The notes: generated by a model not told the origin, from the sequence alone. A stretch of 64,000 nt of DNA from Symbiodinium natans (GCA_905221605.1 CAJNDS010002369.1:402033-466032); one strand, 5' to 3'. Shown: positions 1 to 11,340, counted from the stretch's first letter. Numbers and translations: made by a program.

Positions 1-493
1 GAACCTTGGGGATCCGTGATTGGGTTTGGGATTTAGGGCTCAGGCTCCTAAGGCAAGCCCCCATCCTGAGTTGAGGGTAGTACATTCTGGCCCCACTTCT
101 ACCCCCAAACTGCGGCCCTAAGGGCTGCGGGGCTGGGTTTGGAGTAGTTAAGGTGGGCTTTTTCCAGCTGGGGGTTCAGGTCTTAGGGCAGGACCCCTTG
201 ATGCAAGAAATGCTGGGTTGGAAGGTGCCTCTCAACTAAAACATCCCCAACGCAACTTGGTCTAGTCCGCTAGCCGCATGACGAGCACCGCAATTTCTGG
301 CTTCGGGTCGGGGTTTCGGGAGTGAGGGCTTTGAGATGGGGACTTGTGCTACAACATTTGTTGCTTCTTGCTTCGGGTTTCAGATTCTCAGCGAGGAAAG
401 GCTGCAGCCTAGATAGGGCTGCCACTTAAAATAAAACCCTCGAACCCGAAATCACCAAATCTCGAGCTTCAGGGACTGGGGACCCGAGATACC

Positions 494-543
494 TTCTTGA
501 TGCTCTCCATGGCCGTCTTAAGGGCGTTCGTCATCTCCAACTC
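494..543 (-). CDS. Candidate exon, unidentified
   Basis: A 50-nt patch starting after CCAG|G and ending at a GTATCT donor (493-488) reads ELEMTNALKTAMESIKK. It is charged and helical, flanked by non-coding repeat-rich sequence. The family is unknown. It is likely part of the same minus-strand gene as the next exons to the right. Confidence 0.5.
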
Positions 544-751
544 CTGGCCGGTCTAGCTTGGAGCAAGGGAGGTGCGAGGAAGCTATCGAGACAGCAGAAC
601 TCACTGTCGACAGATTGCCCTAAGAAGAGCTCCTAAACCTTTTCCCTTCCTCACCACTCGGTCCAAACCCTAAACACTTGCAAACCTAAACTCCACATAC
701 GAAAACCCTAAAATTCCCGAAGCCCCTATAAACCTTGAGTTCCACACACGC

Positions 752-1203
752 CCCCTCAGACTTGGGAAGCGCCTTGCGAACCTGGTGGCTGGACTTTTTC
801 TTCTTGTCCATGTCCTCATACTTGCTTCGGTGCTTTTTAGGGTCTGTAGGGTTTAGGGTTAGGGTTTATGGCTAGGGTCTAGGGTTCACCCAAAGCGTGC
901 CTGTTGCTTTGAAGGAGTTTACAAGAGATCCGAACCCTAATCGGGGTGTAGGGCTTAGATACGATCATCTTTGTTGGCAGGAGACATGGTTGAAGCGGCT
1001 CCGGGCCTGAAACCTGGCTGACATGATGCTTGGTTTCGACTAAAGGCTCGGGGTTTAGGACTCAGGGTTTAGGGTTTAGGGTTTAGGGTTTAGGGCCTAT
1101 TACCCAGCACCTCTACTTGAGAGACCTGCATCACCGCATGCCGTGGATCTCCCCGTCCTTCGGATGCTTCTCTGGTGCGCGCAGCACCGACGGATGAAGA
1201 GAC
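752..1203 (-). CDS. Two candidate exons, unidentified
   Basis: Exon at about 1135-1203: AG|G acceptor, then SLHPSVLRAPEKHPKDGEIH, and a GTGATG donor. Exon at about 752-822: YEDMDKKKKSSHQVRKALPK, lysine-rich. The intron between them (about 825-1134) holds TTTAGGG tracts. The patches read cleanly on this strand but I cannot name the protein. Confidence 0.45.
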
Positions 1204-1496
1204 CTGGGCTAGGGAAACCCTGAACCTAGAACCCTCTAACCCTATGTAAGCCCTCAACCTTCCTATAAACCCTAGTTAAAGGCGAAACCCGGTAAGCCCA
1301 AAATCTGAAAACCCTGAACCTTAAAAGCTACAAACCCTACAACCCCAACCAACCGTGCAAACCCTACACCCCGCAAAAGCCCCCAACACCCATCTAGGGG
1401 TTTCCGAGGTACCGATTTGAAACCCCGAATAGAACAGAATCCCCTTAAAGGGCCCCCCGTAAAGGGTACCCCTCTTTTCGGAAACCTCCATCTAGC

Positions 1497-1565
1497 CCTG
1501 TAGTCCATAAACCAGTGGGGTCCACACGCTTCAAGCTGCACCAGCCCAGGGTACGTGGACAGATC
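1497..1565 (-). CDS. Candidate exon with GC donor, unidentified
   Basis: The exon is exactly 69 nt (23 codons, phase 0). The acceptor is GCTCAG|G at 1566; the donor appears to be GC at 1496-1495. It reads DLSTYPGLVQLEACGPHWFM then DYR. Its composition is strongly protein-like and unlike the flanking telomere-type sequence. GC donors fit dinoflagellate splicing. Confidence 0.55.
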
Positions 1566-2171
1566 CTGAGCTTTCATGGGCTTCGGGCTTGGGGCTTAGG
1601 ACTTTTGGGTTCAGGCTTCAGGCCTTCGAGGGCTTGAATAAGGCTTTTAGATTCATGGCTTAGGGTGTAGTTGAGTTAGTAGGGTCCCGGGTTTGGGGTT
1701 CAGAGTGTGGGACTCAGGCATGGTGGTGGGTCTCAGAAAGCTTTCGTTGCCTCTTTGAGAAGCGGGCAGCGCCGAAAACCCCTAGAGCCCTCTAAACCCT
1801 AAACCCTAAACCCCTAAGCAGCCTGGGAAGCCTGGGCCCCGGGCCGATGGTTGCACCTCGCGCACGGAGGCTGAACCGCAAGATTGGCGGCCAGCGTTGT
1901 TTGGGGTTTGGGGTTTAGGGTTTGGGGTTTAGGGTTTGGGGTTTAGGGTTTGGGGTTTAGGGTTTAGGGTTGGGGTTTAGGGCTTGGGGTTTAGGGTTTG
2001 GGGTTTAGGGTACTTATCTCCAAGGGAGGCTTGAAGTAGGAGGGTTTTTAAGAGAGGGGAGTTCCTTTTTTTTCAGTTGTCCGCGATTCAGAGGTCCAGT
2101 GCCGCTTAAGCCTATTTTTCAAACCCTAAGCTCCAAACTCCTAAAGCCTAAGCCCCAAACCCAATTTCGTA

Positions 2172-2290
2172 CTACACAGGTTGACGTTGGGACGGTTTTC
2201 CCGCAATGCGCACGCACCGAAACACAACATCAACTTCTTGTGGGAAGTCCATGTCTCTTTCGCAGGAATCGAGCGCTTTGGTGAAATATA
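2172..2290 (-). CDS. Candidate exon, unidentified
   Basis: A frame open across the unique patch reads LDSCERDMDFPQEVDVVFRC, then VRIAGKPSQRQ. It is acidic with two Cys. The splice boundaries are not resolved. Neighbouring candidate exons are on the same strand. Confidence 0.45.
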
Positions 2291-2515
2291 AGACATGTTG
2301 AGGATATGGGAAAGCAAGCCCAAACCCTGCGGCACATGGGCTTGGCACGGCTTCACCCCGGCAGGTTCGACTTAAACCTACCACTAGTAATAGGGGGTAT
2401 TCTCTTCCCTCTGAAGGACTGTTCGCATAAGGGGGAACACCCCGACCTAAACCCACCACCCCACAAGGTTTAGGGTCTGGGGCAAAACCCCGAACCCTGA
2501 ACCTGGTCGGCTCAC

Positions 2516-2575
2516 TGCCATCCACCAATGCCCGGCGACTGAGGCCCTGTAGAGCCTGCAAACATTATCGGCCGC
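2516..2575 (-). CDS. Candidate exon, unidentified
   Basis: A 60-nt (20 codon) phase-0 exon between TTGCAG|G (2576) and a canonical GTGAGC donor (2515-2510). It reads AADNVCRLYRASVAGHWWMA. Both splice signals and an uninterrupted frame agree, making it one of the better-supported small exons. Confidence 0.58.
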
Positions 2576-2613
2576 CTGCAAGGGAAACAAGCAATCTCGA
2601 TTTTAATAACCCC

Positions 2614-2722
2614 CATCCTGCTGAAATGCCCCGAAACCAGTTGGGCCCTCAGCCCAGCCTCAATCTTCGCCGTGTTGTAGTCCGGCACATGCCCATGACC
2701 TTCGAAACACTCAGTCCCATCA
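2614..2722 (-). CDS. Candidate exon, unidentified
   Basis: About 36 codons with no stop read TECFEGHGHVPDYNTAKIEA, then GLRAQLVSGHFSRMG. The patch is bordered by CCCTAAA-type sequence at 2770-2800. It is probably the exon upstream of 2516-2575. Function unknown. Confidence 0.52.
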
Positions 2723-2819
2723 AGTGACCACCCCCTAAGAGTTCAGATAAATCAGCCGCACTTATCGATGCTAAACCCTAAACCCTAAACCCTGAACCCT
2801 AAAGTTGCTATTCTTGCAG

Positions 2820-3480
2820 CCCTTAGTCCGTCTTTGAAGGAATGGGTGCATCGGACTTAAGAGAAGAGAAAACCTGTGATTTGCAGGTTCCCTACTGACC
2901 TACAAACATGTTGCTTAGAAAGACCTGAGGGAGGGGGGAAACACTTGCCTTAGCACCTAGCTTCAAAGCAGCTCCCGAACCGATTGGCTTCGAGAATTTT
3001 GGAGTGACCTATGAACCCTATAAACCCTCTAGACCCTCTAAACCCTATAAGCCCTGAAAACCCTACAATGACCCGAAATCCTGAACTTAGGGCACGCCAG
3101 TTTTGGTGGGCCCACCTCCATCTCAGGATACACATGCGGTCTCCCCTAGTTTCCCCGCAAAAAACACACTCCGCCCTCTCATCCCTGAAGACCTCAAACA
3201 CTACACCCTGCACCCTAAACCCTGAACCCGAAATCCTAAACCGGGAGCCCTGAACCCTCCTGGAGCCCTGAACCTTAAACCCTGAACCTTCAACCCTGAA
3301 CCTTAAACCCTGAACCTTAAACCCTGAACCTGAAACCCTGTTCCCTCAACCCTAAACTTCCCCAAGTCCAAACACTAAAGGTTCAGAGTATGGGCCGTTG
3401 AGCTCTCGAGCCCTTAAATGACATATGCCCCGGGGCGCGCACGTGCCAACGGTGCATACACCTGCGAGGACTTGCACTCC
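2820..3480 (-). CDS. Cluster of three candidate exons
   Basis: Patch 3420-3480 can be read CMHRWHVRAPGHMSF after CGCAG|G. Patch 3110-3197 reads RDERAECVFCGETRGDRMCI after TTCAG|G, with a C-x2-C pair and a GTGGGC donor. Patch 2820-2865 reads RCTHSFKDGLRAARIA after TTAAG. They are separated by CCCTAAA-rich stretches at 3000-3065 and 3212-3350. Each reading is tentative. Confidence 0.38.
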
Positions 3481-3714
3481 AGGGGCCGAAGGAGGGGATG
3501 AGATGCTATAGGGTTTAGGGTTTAGGGTTTAGGGCTTAGGGCTTAGGGCTTAGGGTTGAGGGGTTAGGGTTGAGGGGTTAGGGAGGGTCAGGGTGTTGAA
3601 TTTAGGTCTCGGGTGGTTTCGGGCTCCAGCTTCGAGGCTCATAGGCACCCCAAAAAAGCCCTGATCCCCGAAACCCCCCAAAAAATCTCTGCGCAGCTCA
3701 ACCCTGAACCCAAA

Positions 3715-3886
3715 CCGGCATCGCTCCAGACATGCTGGACAGCTGACAATAGCCACAAGACAAACTCGGCCTCCCCTCTCCATCCAAACTTCACCCAGAA
3801 CAAACCCCAAACTCAATTTTAAACATCTTGCACTCCATCCCAGATTCCAGCCGCTCTGCTCTCTGTCACCCACAAGGAGGACGCCT
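3715..3886 (-). CDS. Two candidate exons, unidentified
   Basis: Patch 3836-3886 reads GVLLVGDREQSGWNLGWSAR after CAG|G. Patch 3715-3795 reads FGWRGEAEFVLWLLSAVQHV then WSDAG, hydrophobic and possibly membrane-associated. A short repeat-like stretch separates them. Identity unknown. Confidence 0.42.
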
Positions 3887-3917
3887 GAACCCGAAACCCC
3901 AAACCCGAGCTACCTCA

Positions 3918-4130
3918 GAGGTGAAGTCCGCATACTCGGCGATCACGTCCCGCCTGGGCGCGGGGTTCTCGGGACTTGAGGTGCAGAGCTTGGGAGCTCT
4001 GGCGTGTTTAGGCGCTTGCGGGGGATTTGTTTCTGAAAACTGGGGAAACTGTTCCACGCCGTCAAAATGCTTGGCCCGAAAGGCCCCAAAGACTCGAACG
4101 ATGCCGCTTTCGTAGGTGTTTATACGGTTT
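3918..4130 (-). CDS. Long candidate exon, unidentified
   Basis: About 70 codons open, reading TYESGIVRVFGAFRAKHFDG, then VEQFPQFSETNPP, a Pro-rich middle, and RRDVIAEYADFTSEVA. It is longer than most exons here. A further patch at 4205-4265 may read VMSAFLLSARHVSYSKRRPE. No known domain recognised. Confidence 0.5.
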
Positions 4131-4554
4131 AGCGGGATTGCGGGGTGTGCAGAGTGGGGACTTGGGGTGTAGGAGACCTCGCTTTTCGAGCCCCTAGCAT
4201 GCGACGAGTCGATGTTCAGGTCGCCTCTTGGAGTACGACACATGTCGAGCCGACAGCAGAAAGGCAGACATCACGACTTGAACACAGGACTAACCTAGAG
4301 CCTAAACCCAGAGCCTAAACCCTAAGCAAAGGGAATAAGGGGCTACTCTGGACCTGCATGTCCGAGGGAAGGCCCTCGGTACTTTCAGACCAATCCTTGA
4401 CAAAGAGGAAGAATGTCAAACCTCTTCCTGGGCCTTCATAGGGCAAAAGCAACTGGGGGTTTTCGAAGTTAGGGGTGCCTCCTTGACGTCCTTCTTCTAA
4501 GGTATGAGGATAAAAAGGATTAAAGGCCCCCTATTTTCGGACCGAAGTGGAGGT

Positions 4555-5040
4555 GAAAGGCTGCCTAAGGCCGCATACAAAAGGCTGCAAAACGTCCTGG
4601 TGGCCGCCAACATTCCTCTCTTGCACCACTCCTAAACCTCCCTAAGCTCGAAACCCGAAACCCCTAAGCCCCTAAGCCCCTAAACCCCTAAACCCCCAAA
4701 ACCCCCAAAACCCCTAAACCCCAAAAGCCCCTAAAGCCCCTAAAGCCCCTACACGCCTAAGCCCCCAAAAACCCTACCACCCCCCCCCACCACCCCCTAA
4801 ACCCCTAAACCCCAAAAGCCCCTAAAGCCCCTAAAGCCCCTGAAGCCCCTAAAGCCCCTAAAGCCCCTAAAGCCCCTAGCCCTATAACCCTAACCCTACC
4901 CCCCCCCCCCCCCCCCGCCCCCCCCATCCCCCCTCATCATGCCATCCCACGAGGAGGCTGAAAAACCAGAGCCCGGCACTTCATGGCTGGCGCATCCGCC
5001 TCGGGTCTTTGGCATGCTTGGAAGCATCAACGGCCTCAAA
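4555..5040 (-). CDS. Weak candidate exons around variant repeats
   Basis: A patch at 4960-5038 can read VDASKHAKDPRRMRQP and a patch at 4565-4625 reads ERNVGGHQDVLQPFVCG. Between them lies a homogenised CCCCTAAAG-type array and a poly-C run. The frames are short, so confidence is low. Confidence 0.28.
4655..4925 (-). repeat. CCCCTAAAG variant array and poly-C
   Basis: Blocks of CCCCTAAA and CCCCTAAAG, partly duplicated (4700-4750 and 4795-4880), then a run of C at 4900-4925. Confidence 0.9.
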
Positions 5041-5489
5041 CCCTAAACCCTAAACCCTAGACCCTAAACCTAATAAACCCCAACCCCGACACCCAAAATG
5101 CCACCCCCGGAACCCCGAAAAACTGAACCCAACATTTGTTTAGGCCTTGCGTCCTTTGAGGGTCTAGGGATGTTTAGGGTGTAGTGTGTAGCTGTCCTCT
5201 CTTGCAGTGCCTGCTCTCTCTTGGGTAGCTGGGCGTCTAGGGGGTCCGATTTGAGAGTTTGGGGTTGAGTTTTGGGGGTGTAATTGGTGCAAAAAATAAG
5301 GCTTCGAACCAGCTCGGGGGTTCCGGCTTTAGAGTTTCGGTTGAAGCCGGGTTTAAGGTGGTAAGGGCTTAGGGCTTAGGGTTGATCCAAGGAGGGTCTG
5401 AAGTTTGAGCAGCAGCTAAGATTCCGCCTCCGACACCAGAACTCTGCAGGTCATTTCTTGGGCTTTTGCTTTTGCAAGTGGGGGGGTTG

Positions 5490-5572
5490 CTTGAGAATTC
5501 TGAGCCGAAGGCGTCGATGGCCAATTCTGAGAGCCGCGCGCGCGTCCGCTCCTTCTGCATCTTTCTGAGCAC
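5490..5572 (-). CDS. Candidate exon, coiled-coil-like
   Basis: After the acceptor GCCAG|G at 5573 the frame reads VLRKMQKERTRARLSELAID then AFGSEFS. It is strongly charged and likely helical. The frame stays open for 67 codons but the tail looks non-coding. Same strand as neighbours. Confidence 0.52.
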
Positions 5573-5739
5573 CTGGCGCCATCTTGTTTCCCAATTTTAG
5601 AGATCAACTGGGGGGTTCGGAGAAATCACCAGGGGTTGTTCTATGGGGCTCGTATACGAGAAGGACTATTAGGGTGCTTTTTTGGGGGGTCCATCAAGGT
5701 TGTCCTGGTTTTTAAAGTTCCCTTTTGCCAGCCCTGAGC

Positions 5740-6160
5740 CTAGCCCCCAGAAATTTTGGGACTGGCTAATGAGGTTGTTCCGTGCGTTGGTGCCATGCAG
5801 ACGGTAACGACCTGCGACGACAGCACCCTCAAACCCCACACCTCAACCCTAACCCTAAACCCCAAAACCCCAAAACCCGCAAAACCATAAACCCCCTAAA
5901 CCCCTAAAACCCTTAACCCTAAGACAACGAAACCCTAAAACCCTAAGACTTGCTCGTGCCTTGGTGCGAAGGCGCTGGCAGGCTGCCAATTTCCGGTCGC
6001 GTTCCTTCGGGCAGCAGAGGAGCAGACACACAGAGAACCCCCCCAAACTGAACAACCCTAAACCCTCAACCCGCTTATACCAACCCTAAACCCTAAACCC
6101 TGAACCTTTGGAAAACAACACATGTCTGCAACTGTTGTGACGACACCCGGCTCAATGGGG
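5740..6160 (-). CDS. Three short candidate exons
   Basis: Patch 6122-6158 can read IEPGVVTTVADM. Patch 5950-6015 reads ERDRKLAACQRLRTKARASL after CGAAG|G. Patch 5763-5812 reads VVTVCMAPTHGTTSLA after TCGCAG|G. CCCTAAA-rich introns (5830-5945, 6050-6105) lie between them. The middle one is the best supported. Confidence 0.4.
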
Positions 6161-7179
6161 GGGGGGGGGTTTAGATGCATGGGTTTGGCGTCTTGAAACT
6201 TGCAAAAGGCATCCCCGAAATCGTGCACCCAAAGCCCTAAACCCTAAACCTTAAACCGCACTGGCACGGCTCTGGCTTTTGGGGGGAGGGATGAAGTCCT
6301 CCACCTGCTGGAAGAAATCCGAAACCGACAGAAGCCCGAACAAAAACCCACATCAAGAAGAGTGAGACTAACACGGGAAACTGCATGGTTTAGGGCTTAG
6401 GGTTTAGGGTTTATGGTTTAGGGTTCTGAATCCTGAAACCAGATTTTGTGAATTAGTTGCACATGTTGCACTTGTGGCACCTGTTCTGAAAAGCAATAGA
6501 TGCCTCCTCTTTTCGTTGTCGAACACGATCCACCTGTGCGTAAAATGGGGGTGGGAAGCGGAATCCGTCTACGGCTCTGTGCCTCTCCTAGCTTCAGGTA
6601 AACAAGGATTAAACCAGGAAAACTATGCGAGATCTACAAGGGCTTGTGGGAAATCTAGGCTGCTTTAGCCGACTTGTTCTTTACGGCGCATGGTGTTTGT
6701 GGAGTTAATTTGGTTGCAGGGCTACTTGGGAGATCTGTTTCATGCATGAAGTGCCGTGCTTAAGCATCTAGGCCATGGCATAAGGAAGCTGGAAGCAGCT
6801 GTGGGACATGGCAAACCCCAAAGTAAACTCAGACCGAACCGTAACCACAATTAAGCCCTGAAAGCAAACCCCTCTTACTATATCAGAGCCTTTGAAGCAC
6901 AACTCGAAGCCCTATAACCCCACAGACCATAAACCTTTCTCCCCAGAACCTCACACTTTGGTAGCGAAAACTACCCTAAACCCCCAACCCCAAACCCGAA
7001 ACCCTAAACCCCAAAAGGCCCAAACCCCCCCAAACCCTAAAATGGCCAAACCCTATAAGCCATAAGCCCTAAACCCATCAAGGCAAGATGCCCCCCTCAA
7101 TACCCTATAAACCCTAAACCCTAAACCCTAAACCCTAAACCCTAAACCCTATACCCCTAATGCTTCCTTCAATCCCCAA

Positions 7180-7255
7180 GATGCCTTGCTGATTTGCGCG
7201 TCCTCCCGCTTCAGGTCGCGCTCAACAAGCGCCTCAAGGCTGCGTGGTGCGGCGA
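7180..7255 (-). CDS. Candidate exon, unidentified
   Basis: It reads SLEALVERDLKREDAQISKA in an open frame through the unique patch. It lies between a CCCTAAA tract (7100-7150) and the TTTAGGAG array that starts at 7266. It is highly charged and probably helical. Confidence 0.5.
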
Positions 7256-7265
7256 GAGCCGGTCG

Positions 7266-7495
7266 AGGGTTTAGGGTGCTTAGGGTTTAGGTAGGGTTTG
7301 GGGGTTTAGGGGTTTAGGGGTTTAGGGGTTTAGGGGTTTAGGAGTTTAGGAGTTTAGGAGTTTAGGAGTTTAGGAGTTTAGGAGTTTAGGAGTTTAGGAG
7401 TTTAGGAGTTTAGGAGTTTAGGAGAGTAGGAGTTTAGGAGTTTAGGAGTTTAGGAGTTTAGGAGTTTAGGAGTTTAGGAGTTTAGGAGTTTAGGG
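7266..7495 (+). repeat. TTTAGGAG variant array
   Basis: The array starts with TTTAGGGG, then about 20 copies of TTTAGGAG with one AGAGTAGG break, and ends in TTTAGGG. It is homogenised for a single-base variant. Confidence 0.93.
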
Positions 7496-7678
7496 TTTGG
7501 GCTTAGGGTCTAGGCCGACACTTTCCCCAAGCCCCCAAACTTTACAAGCATTCGCCCAAGCCCTATTATATTACAATCCCTGAGTGCTGTTGGCTTCATC
7601 TCAGTTCACGCTCTACAGGCCTTAAAAAACGTCGAAACCTGCAAAGCCCAGTCGTCCTGACCAGAACGAAGCAAGTAC

Positions 7679-7723
7679 CCCTTTATGCATCGCCGCCTGC
7701 TCGAGCAGCTTCAGCCGCTTGTC
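7679..7723 (-). CDS. 45-nt candidate microexon
   Basis: Exactly 15 codons, phase 0, between TAG|G (7724) and a GTACTT donor (7678-7673). It reads DKRLKLLEQAAMHKG. The clean phase and splice signals support it, though a microexon this short can occur by chance. Confidence 0.48.
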
Positions 7724-7930
7724 CTACCCCGGGGGAGCCGGGTTTTTGTGGGGGGCTTTTGAGGCTGGGACGCTTGCGGTTGAGGGTTTAGGGCCAGGGG
7801 GTTTTGGGATTTAGCATTATTGGGCACCAGGGCTTTCGACTCTTAGGGGGGGTTCGGGCTTCCCAGAGTTTTAAGTCTAAAGTTTTGAGTTTAGGGTGTC
7901 GATTCTGGGGCTTAGCAAGGATGGACTCAC

Positions 7931-7975
7931 ATCGATTTCGGCCTTATGTGGTGGTTGCCTTGCAGAGTCACGTGC
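7931..7975 (-). CDS. 45-nt candidate microexon
   Basis: Also 15 codons in phase 0, between AGCAG|G (7976) and a canonical GTGAGT donor (7930-7925). It reads ARDSARQPPHKAEID. With 7679-7723 it makes a consistent pair of 45-nt, phase-0 exons. Confidence 0.5.
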
Positions 7976-8069
7976 CTGCTAGGCGCCGTCGCTACACAGG
8001 CCCTTAATCCCTAATCTCTTAAAACACAAAACCCGAAAGCCTTCCCTAAATGCAAACATCCGGCATCCG

Positions 8070-8485
8070 GCCTGCAGGTCCTTGATCGTTCGCTCACCTT
8101 GCACAGGCACAGAACATGCAGAAGATGCCAATAGCTAGACCCTAAGCCTGAGTAGATACATTTTATAAACCTACACACCCTACCAAAAAAAACAGAAAAC
8201 CTACAACCCCTAAACCTGATGAAGCTCGAGGGGCATGAGGATTCAGCGCCTTAGGGTTGAAAGCGCTCCCACCATTCTGGCTGGTAGACTCCGCAACATG
8301 TCACGACCTGCCTCACACAGGGCATAGGGTTTAGGCACCCCCAATCCTAAGCCCCCTGAACACCCTAATGGCACCCGGAAGCCGATAACCCGAACCCCGA
8401 AACCACCCTGCCCCTCCGCCCATTGTGCGGTGCAGTCGCGATCCGCCCACTCGCGGAACTCTTGCGCCTGGCGGAGCAGCAACGA
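8070..8485 (-). CDS. Three candidate exons, unidentified
   Basis: Patch 8411-8485 reads LLLRQAQEFREWADRDCTAQ then WAEGQ. Patch 8258-8318 reads GRDMLRSLPARMVGALS after GGCAG|G. Patch 8062-8098 reads ERTIKDLQAG after CAAG|G. The first is the most convincing. All are charged and helical. Confidence 0.45.
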
Positions 8486-8814
8486 ACTCCGTAAAGCTCA
8501 CCATACCTTGGTGACCTCACAGCCTGCAAAGACCTTCAAACTTTAAACCTTCCTGCCTCGACGCCTGAAAAGTCTGAAGAAATTACCCCACATCCTCAAC
8601 CCTAAGCCCAAATCCCTAAAGAATCATGTGACCCTAGACCCTAACCCCCCGCCCCCCTCTTCAGCAGTCCTCCATGAGCTGCACGCGAACCTCCATTCCG
8701 AACCTGATTTTAGGATTTAGGGTTTTAGGCTCTTCTCCTGTTGGGGGATGTCGGGGGGGCTCTGCGGAGTTTTGGGTTCAGGGTTTAGGGGCTGAGGCGC
8801 CCCGTGCAGATGTT

Positions 8815-8898
8815 AAACCCTAAACCCTACACCCTAAACTCTACACCCTAAACCCTAAACCCTACACCCTAAACTCTACACCCTAAACCCTAAACCTT
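8815..8898 (-). repeat. Higher-order CCCTAAA array
   Basis: A compound unit CCCTAAACCCTACACCCTAA followed by ACTCTACA occurs twice in full, so variants were amplified as a block. Confidence 0.85.
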
Positions 8899-9059
8899 TG
8901 TAGGAGTTTCGGGGGTGGGCAGGGGTGTGCGGACTGCCAGGTAGGCCCACCAAGGCCTCCTCCAATCTGGTTCCGAACTCGAAAACCCGAAACGCTGAGG
9001 ATTTAGGGCTGGGTTTAGGGCTTAGGGTTCAGGGTTTAGGGCTTAAGGGAGAAGAAAGC

Positions 9060-9400
9060 CCTCAAGAACCCAGAACCTTAAGCCCTGAACCCTAAGTAAC
9101 CCTAAGTTTCCCTAAGCCCAAATGATCCAAAAGACCTAGCCCCAAAACCCAGATCCCCAGAACTCCTAAACTCTAGACTCTAAACCCTCAACCTCCAAAC
9201 CTCAAAACCCTGCAAGCCCCTAAACTCTATCCCCATGCCCTAGGACCCAAAACCTCACAACCCTGACGCCCCTAAACTCTAGACCCTGAACCCTAAAACC
9301 CTATAAAACCATAACCTCAAAACCCGAAAGCCCTTTACCCAAAACCTCAAAACCCTAAAGCCCCTAAAACCGCCAATTCCAAGAACCCAAAACCGGGCCC
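9060..9400 (-). repeat. Strongly degenerate CCCTAAA-like stretch
   Basis: Successive 6-10 base C-runs with A-runs, for example CCCTGAACCCTAAG and AACCTCAAAACCC. It is probably an old, decayed array. No exon seen. Confidence 0.75.
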
Positions 9401-9419
9401 AAACCCCCACAGCTTGCAA

Positions 9420-9480
9420 CGCTACATGGGGCCGGTGCTCATCGCAGGGAGGCGGCAGCATCTGTTTGAATAGGCGCTTT
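9420..9480 (-). CDS. Weak candidate exon
   Basis: Reads MLPPPCDEHRPHVALQAVG in the only unique patch between a long degenerate CCCTAAA stretch (9060-9400) and a G-rich run. Splice sites are not clear. Confidence 0.3.
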
Positions 9481-10208
9481 TGCCTGGCGAGCAGAAGTTG
9501 AGAAGCAAGAGGGCTGTTGGGGGGTTTACCAGCAGCCCCCCCAACTACGGGGGGTGCAGGAGTTTAGGGTTTAGGGTTTCGGGTTTTTGGGGATAAGGGC
9601 TGAGGGGTTGAGGCGTTTCGGGTAGGGGCCTTCAGGGGGCTGTAGGTTGCTCTCTGACTCTCCCAGGGAGACTGCCTGCTGTGGCTAGATTTAAGGTATC
9701 TTTGGGGTTTAGGATTTAGGATCTAGAGTTGTTTAGGGCTTATGCCTCTAGAAAAGCAGCCAAACCCCCCAAAGTACCCATGAGACTTTCCGACATCCGG
9801 GCATCCCTGGTGGGCAGGTGGCCATGTTGTCATGAGGGTCCCCTTTTTGATGTTGGTTCCTTATTTGGGGGTTTCCGAAATTAGGGGTACTGTACCTTAT
9901 TTTAGGAGTTAGTAAGGACTATTTGGGGGTCTATATTCGGGGTCCCTTAGTTTCGAAACCCCCCATTTAAGGAGCGGGCAACCAAGCATCAAGGCCGTAT
10001 GGGCAAGCATCTTGATACTTTTGGGGCGCGCGCAACTCGATCTCCGAAAAGCCCCCTGTAAACCCCCTAAGACCCTATGCAACCTAGGAAGCAGATCGCC
10101 CGCCAAAGGAACCATAAACCCGAAATCCTTTTGACCTGACACGCCTGCTCTTCGGCTCTAGGCTACAGCAGGTCCCTCCGACTAGGGGAGAAGAAAAGCC
10201 CTCACGGA

Positions 10209-10290
10209 ACTCTTCGCCTTGTGCGCTCGATGATCTGCAGTTCTGCCTCTGTCGCTGGCAGCCCCGCTCCTGGCCGCAAGCTCTGCCGGC
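10209..10290 (-). CDS. Candidate exon, unidentified
   Basis: Reads LRPGAGLPATEAELQIIERT then RRRV, ending at a GTGAGG donor after the Val codon. All three frames are partly open here. This one is preferred for its amphipathic helix and donor. Confidence 0.42.
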
Positions 10291-10511
10291 TTGTGAACCC
10301 TGTACCCGAACCTCGAAACCCTCATCTCGAAACCCCCAGGTCCCGCGAACTAAGGCCCAGGGTCTGGGGTTTAGGTGCCACGAAAGAACTATAGAACCCT
10401 CAGGGTCGAGGGGTTAGGGCCAACCCTAAACCCTAAACCCGAAATCCTAAACCCTAAACTCAGGTTTGGGGTCTTTGGGTTCCCCCCCCCCCCCCCCAAG
10501 TGGTTCAGTGA

Positions 10512-10640
10512 GTATGGTTTCCGAAAATTTCTGGTATTTCCATGATGGCACTTGATGTGGGCCGCTGCTCAGTGGATGCCCCCTTGAACACACGGCACAA
10601 AAACGGTGCAGACCCGACCTTCCCGAACTCAGAGAAACAA
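10512..10640 (-). CDS. Candidate exon, unidentified
   Basis: About 42 open codons read FSEFGKVGSAPFLCRVFKGA, then STEQRPTSSAIMEIPEIFGN. It is bounded by a poly-C run on the left and a 17-base poly-G run on the right. No named domain seen. Confidence 0.48.
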
Positions 10641-11040
10641 AACCCTGAACCTGGGCACTTCCCAACATTGGGGGGGGGGGGGGGGGGCGGTTTAGGGTTT
10701 AGGGTTTGGGTTTAGGTGTAGGGGGAGGGGGGGGGGGGGTGTGCCCCCTCTTTGCAGGATTAGGCAGCCTAATTTTTGGAAACCCCAATGCCATAACCAC
10801 CAAGAGCGACAAAACCCGAAGCCTGAACCCTGAAGCCCTCAACCCCTAAACCCGCAACATTCCAAACACTCAAACCTTCGAACTCCTGTAAACACATAAC
10901 TCGAACCACTAGCCCAAAACCCACCCCACCAAATACATTATAGAATGAAGATGTTGGGTTTGGGTTTTAAACCCTAAAACCCGAAACCCTAAACCCGAAA
11001 CCCTAAACCCTAAAACCTAAACCCTAACCCCCCCCGCCCC

Positions 11041-11110
11041 TCTCTAAAATCGCAGGCTGGGCCATACGTCAAGTGTGTCAGCTGCAAGACCTCAGGCACC
11101 TGCGGATTAG
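11041..11110 (-). CDS. Weak candidate exon
   Basis: Reads EVLQLTHLTYGPACDF across a unique patch between a C-rich tract and TTTAGGG repeats. Short and without a clear donor. Confidence 0.3.
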
Positions 11111-11139
11111 GGTTTGGGGTTTAGGGTTTAGGGTGTCTG

Positions 11140-11340
11140 CAGGTTTCAATTCCCATGGGTGCCTTTGCATGGGATCCTTTTTGTCACTATGATTCGTTGC
11201 TATAACGACTATTTAAGCATATCAGATATGTACAAATGTGTAGCACTGTTGTGTCCACTTTGTATTCGATCGATACCTATCAGTTAGGGAAGCAGTGGCG
11301 CTTGTAGGTGGTCGATGCGTGTCTGGGGCTGGGAGATAAG
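11140..11340. other. AT-richer spacer with no gene seen
   Basis: A 200-bp stretch of lower GC than its neighbours, free of telomere-like repeats. I see no convincing exon or inverted repeat. It could be a gene boundary, which I cannot show. Confidence 0.3.
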
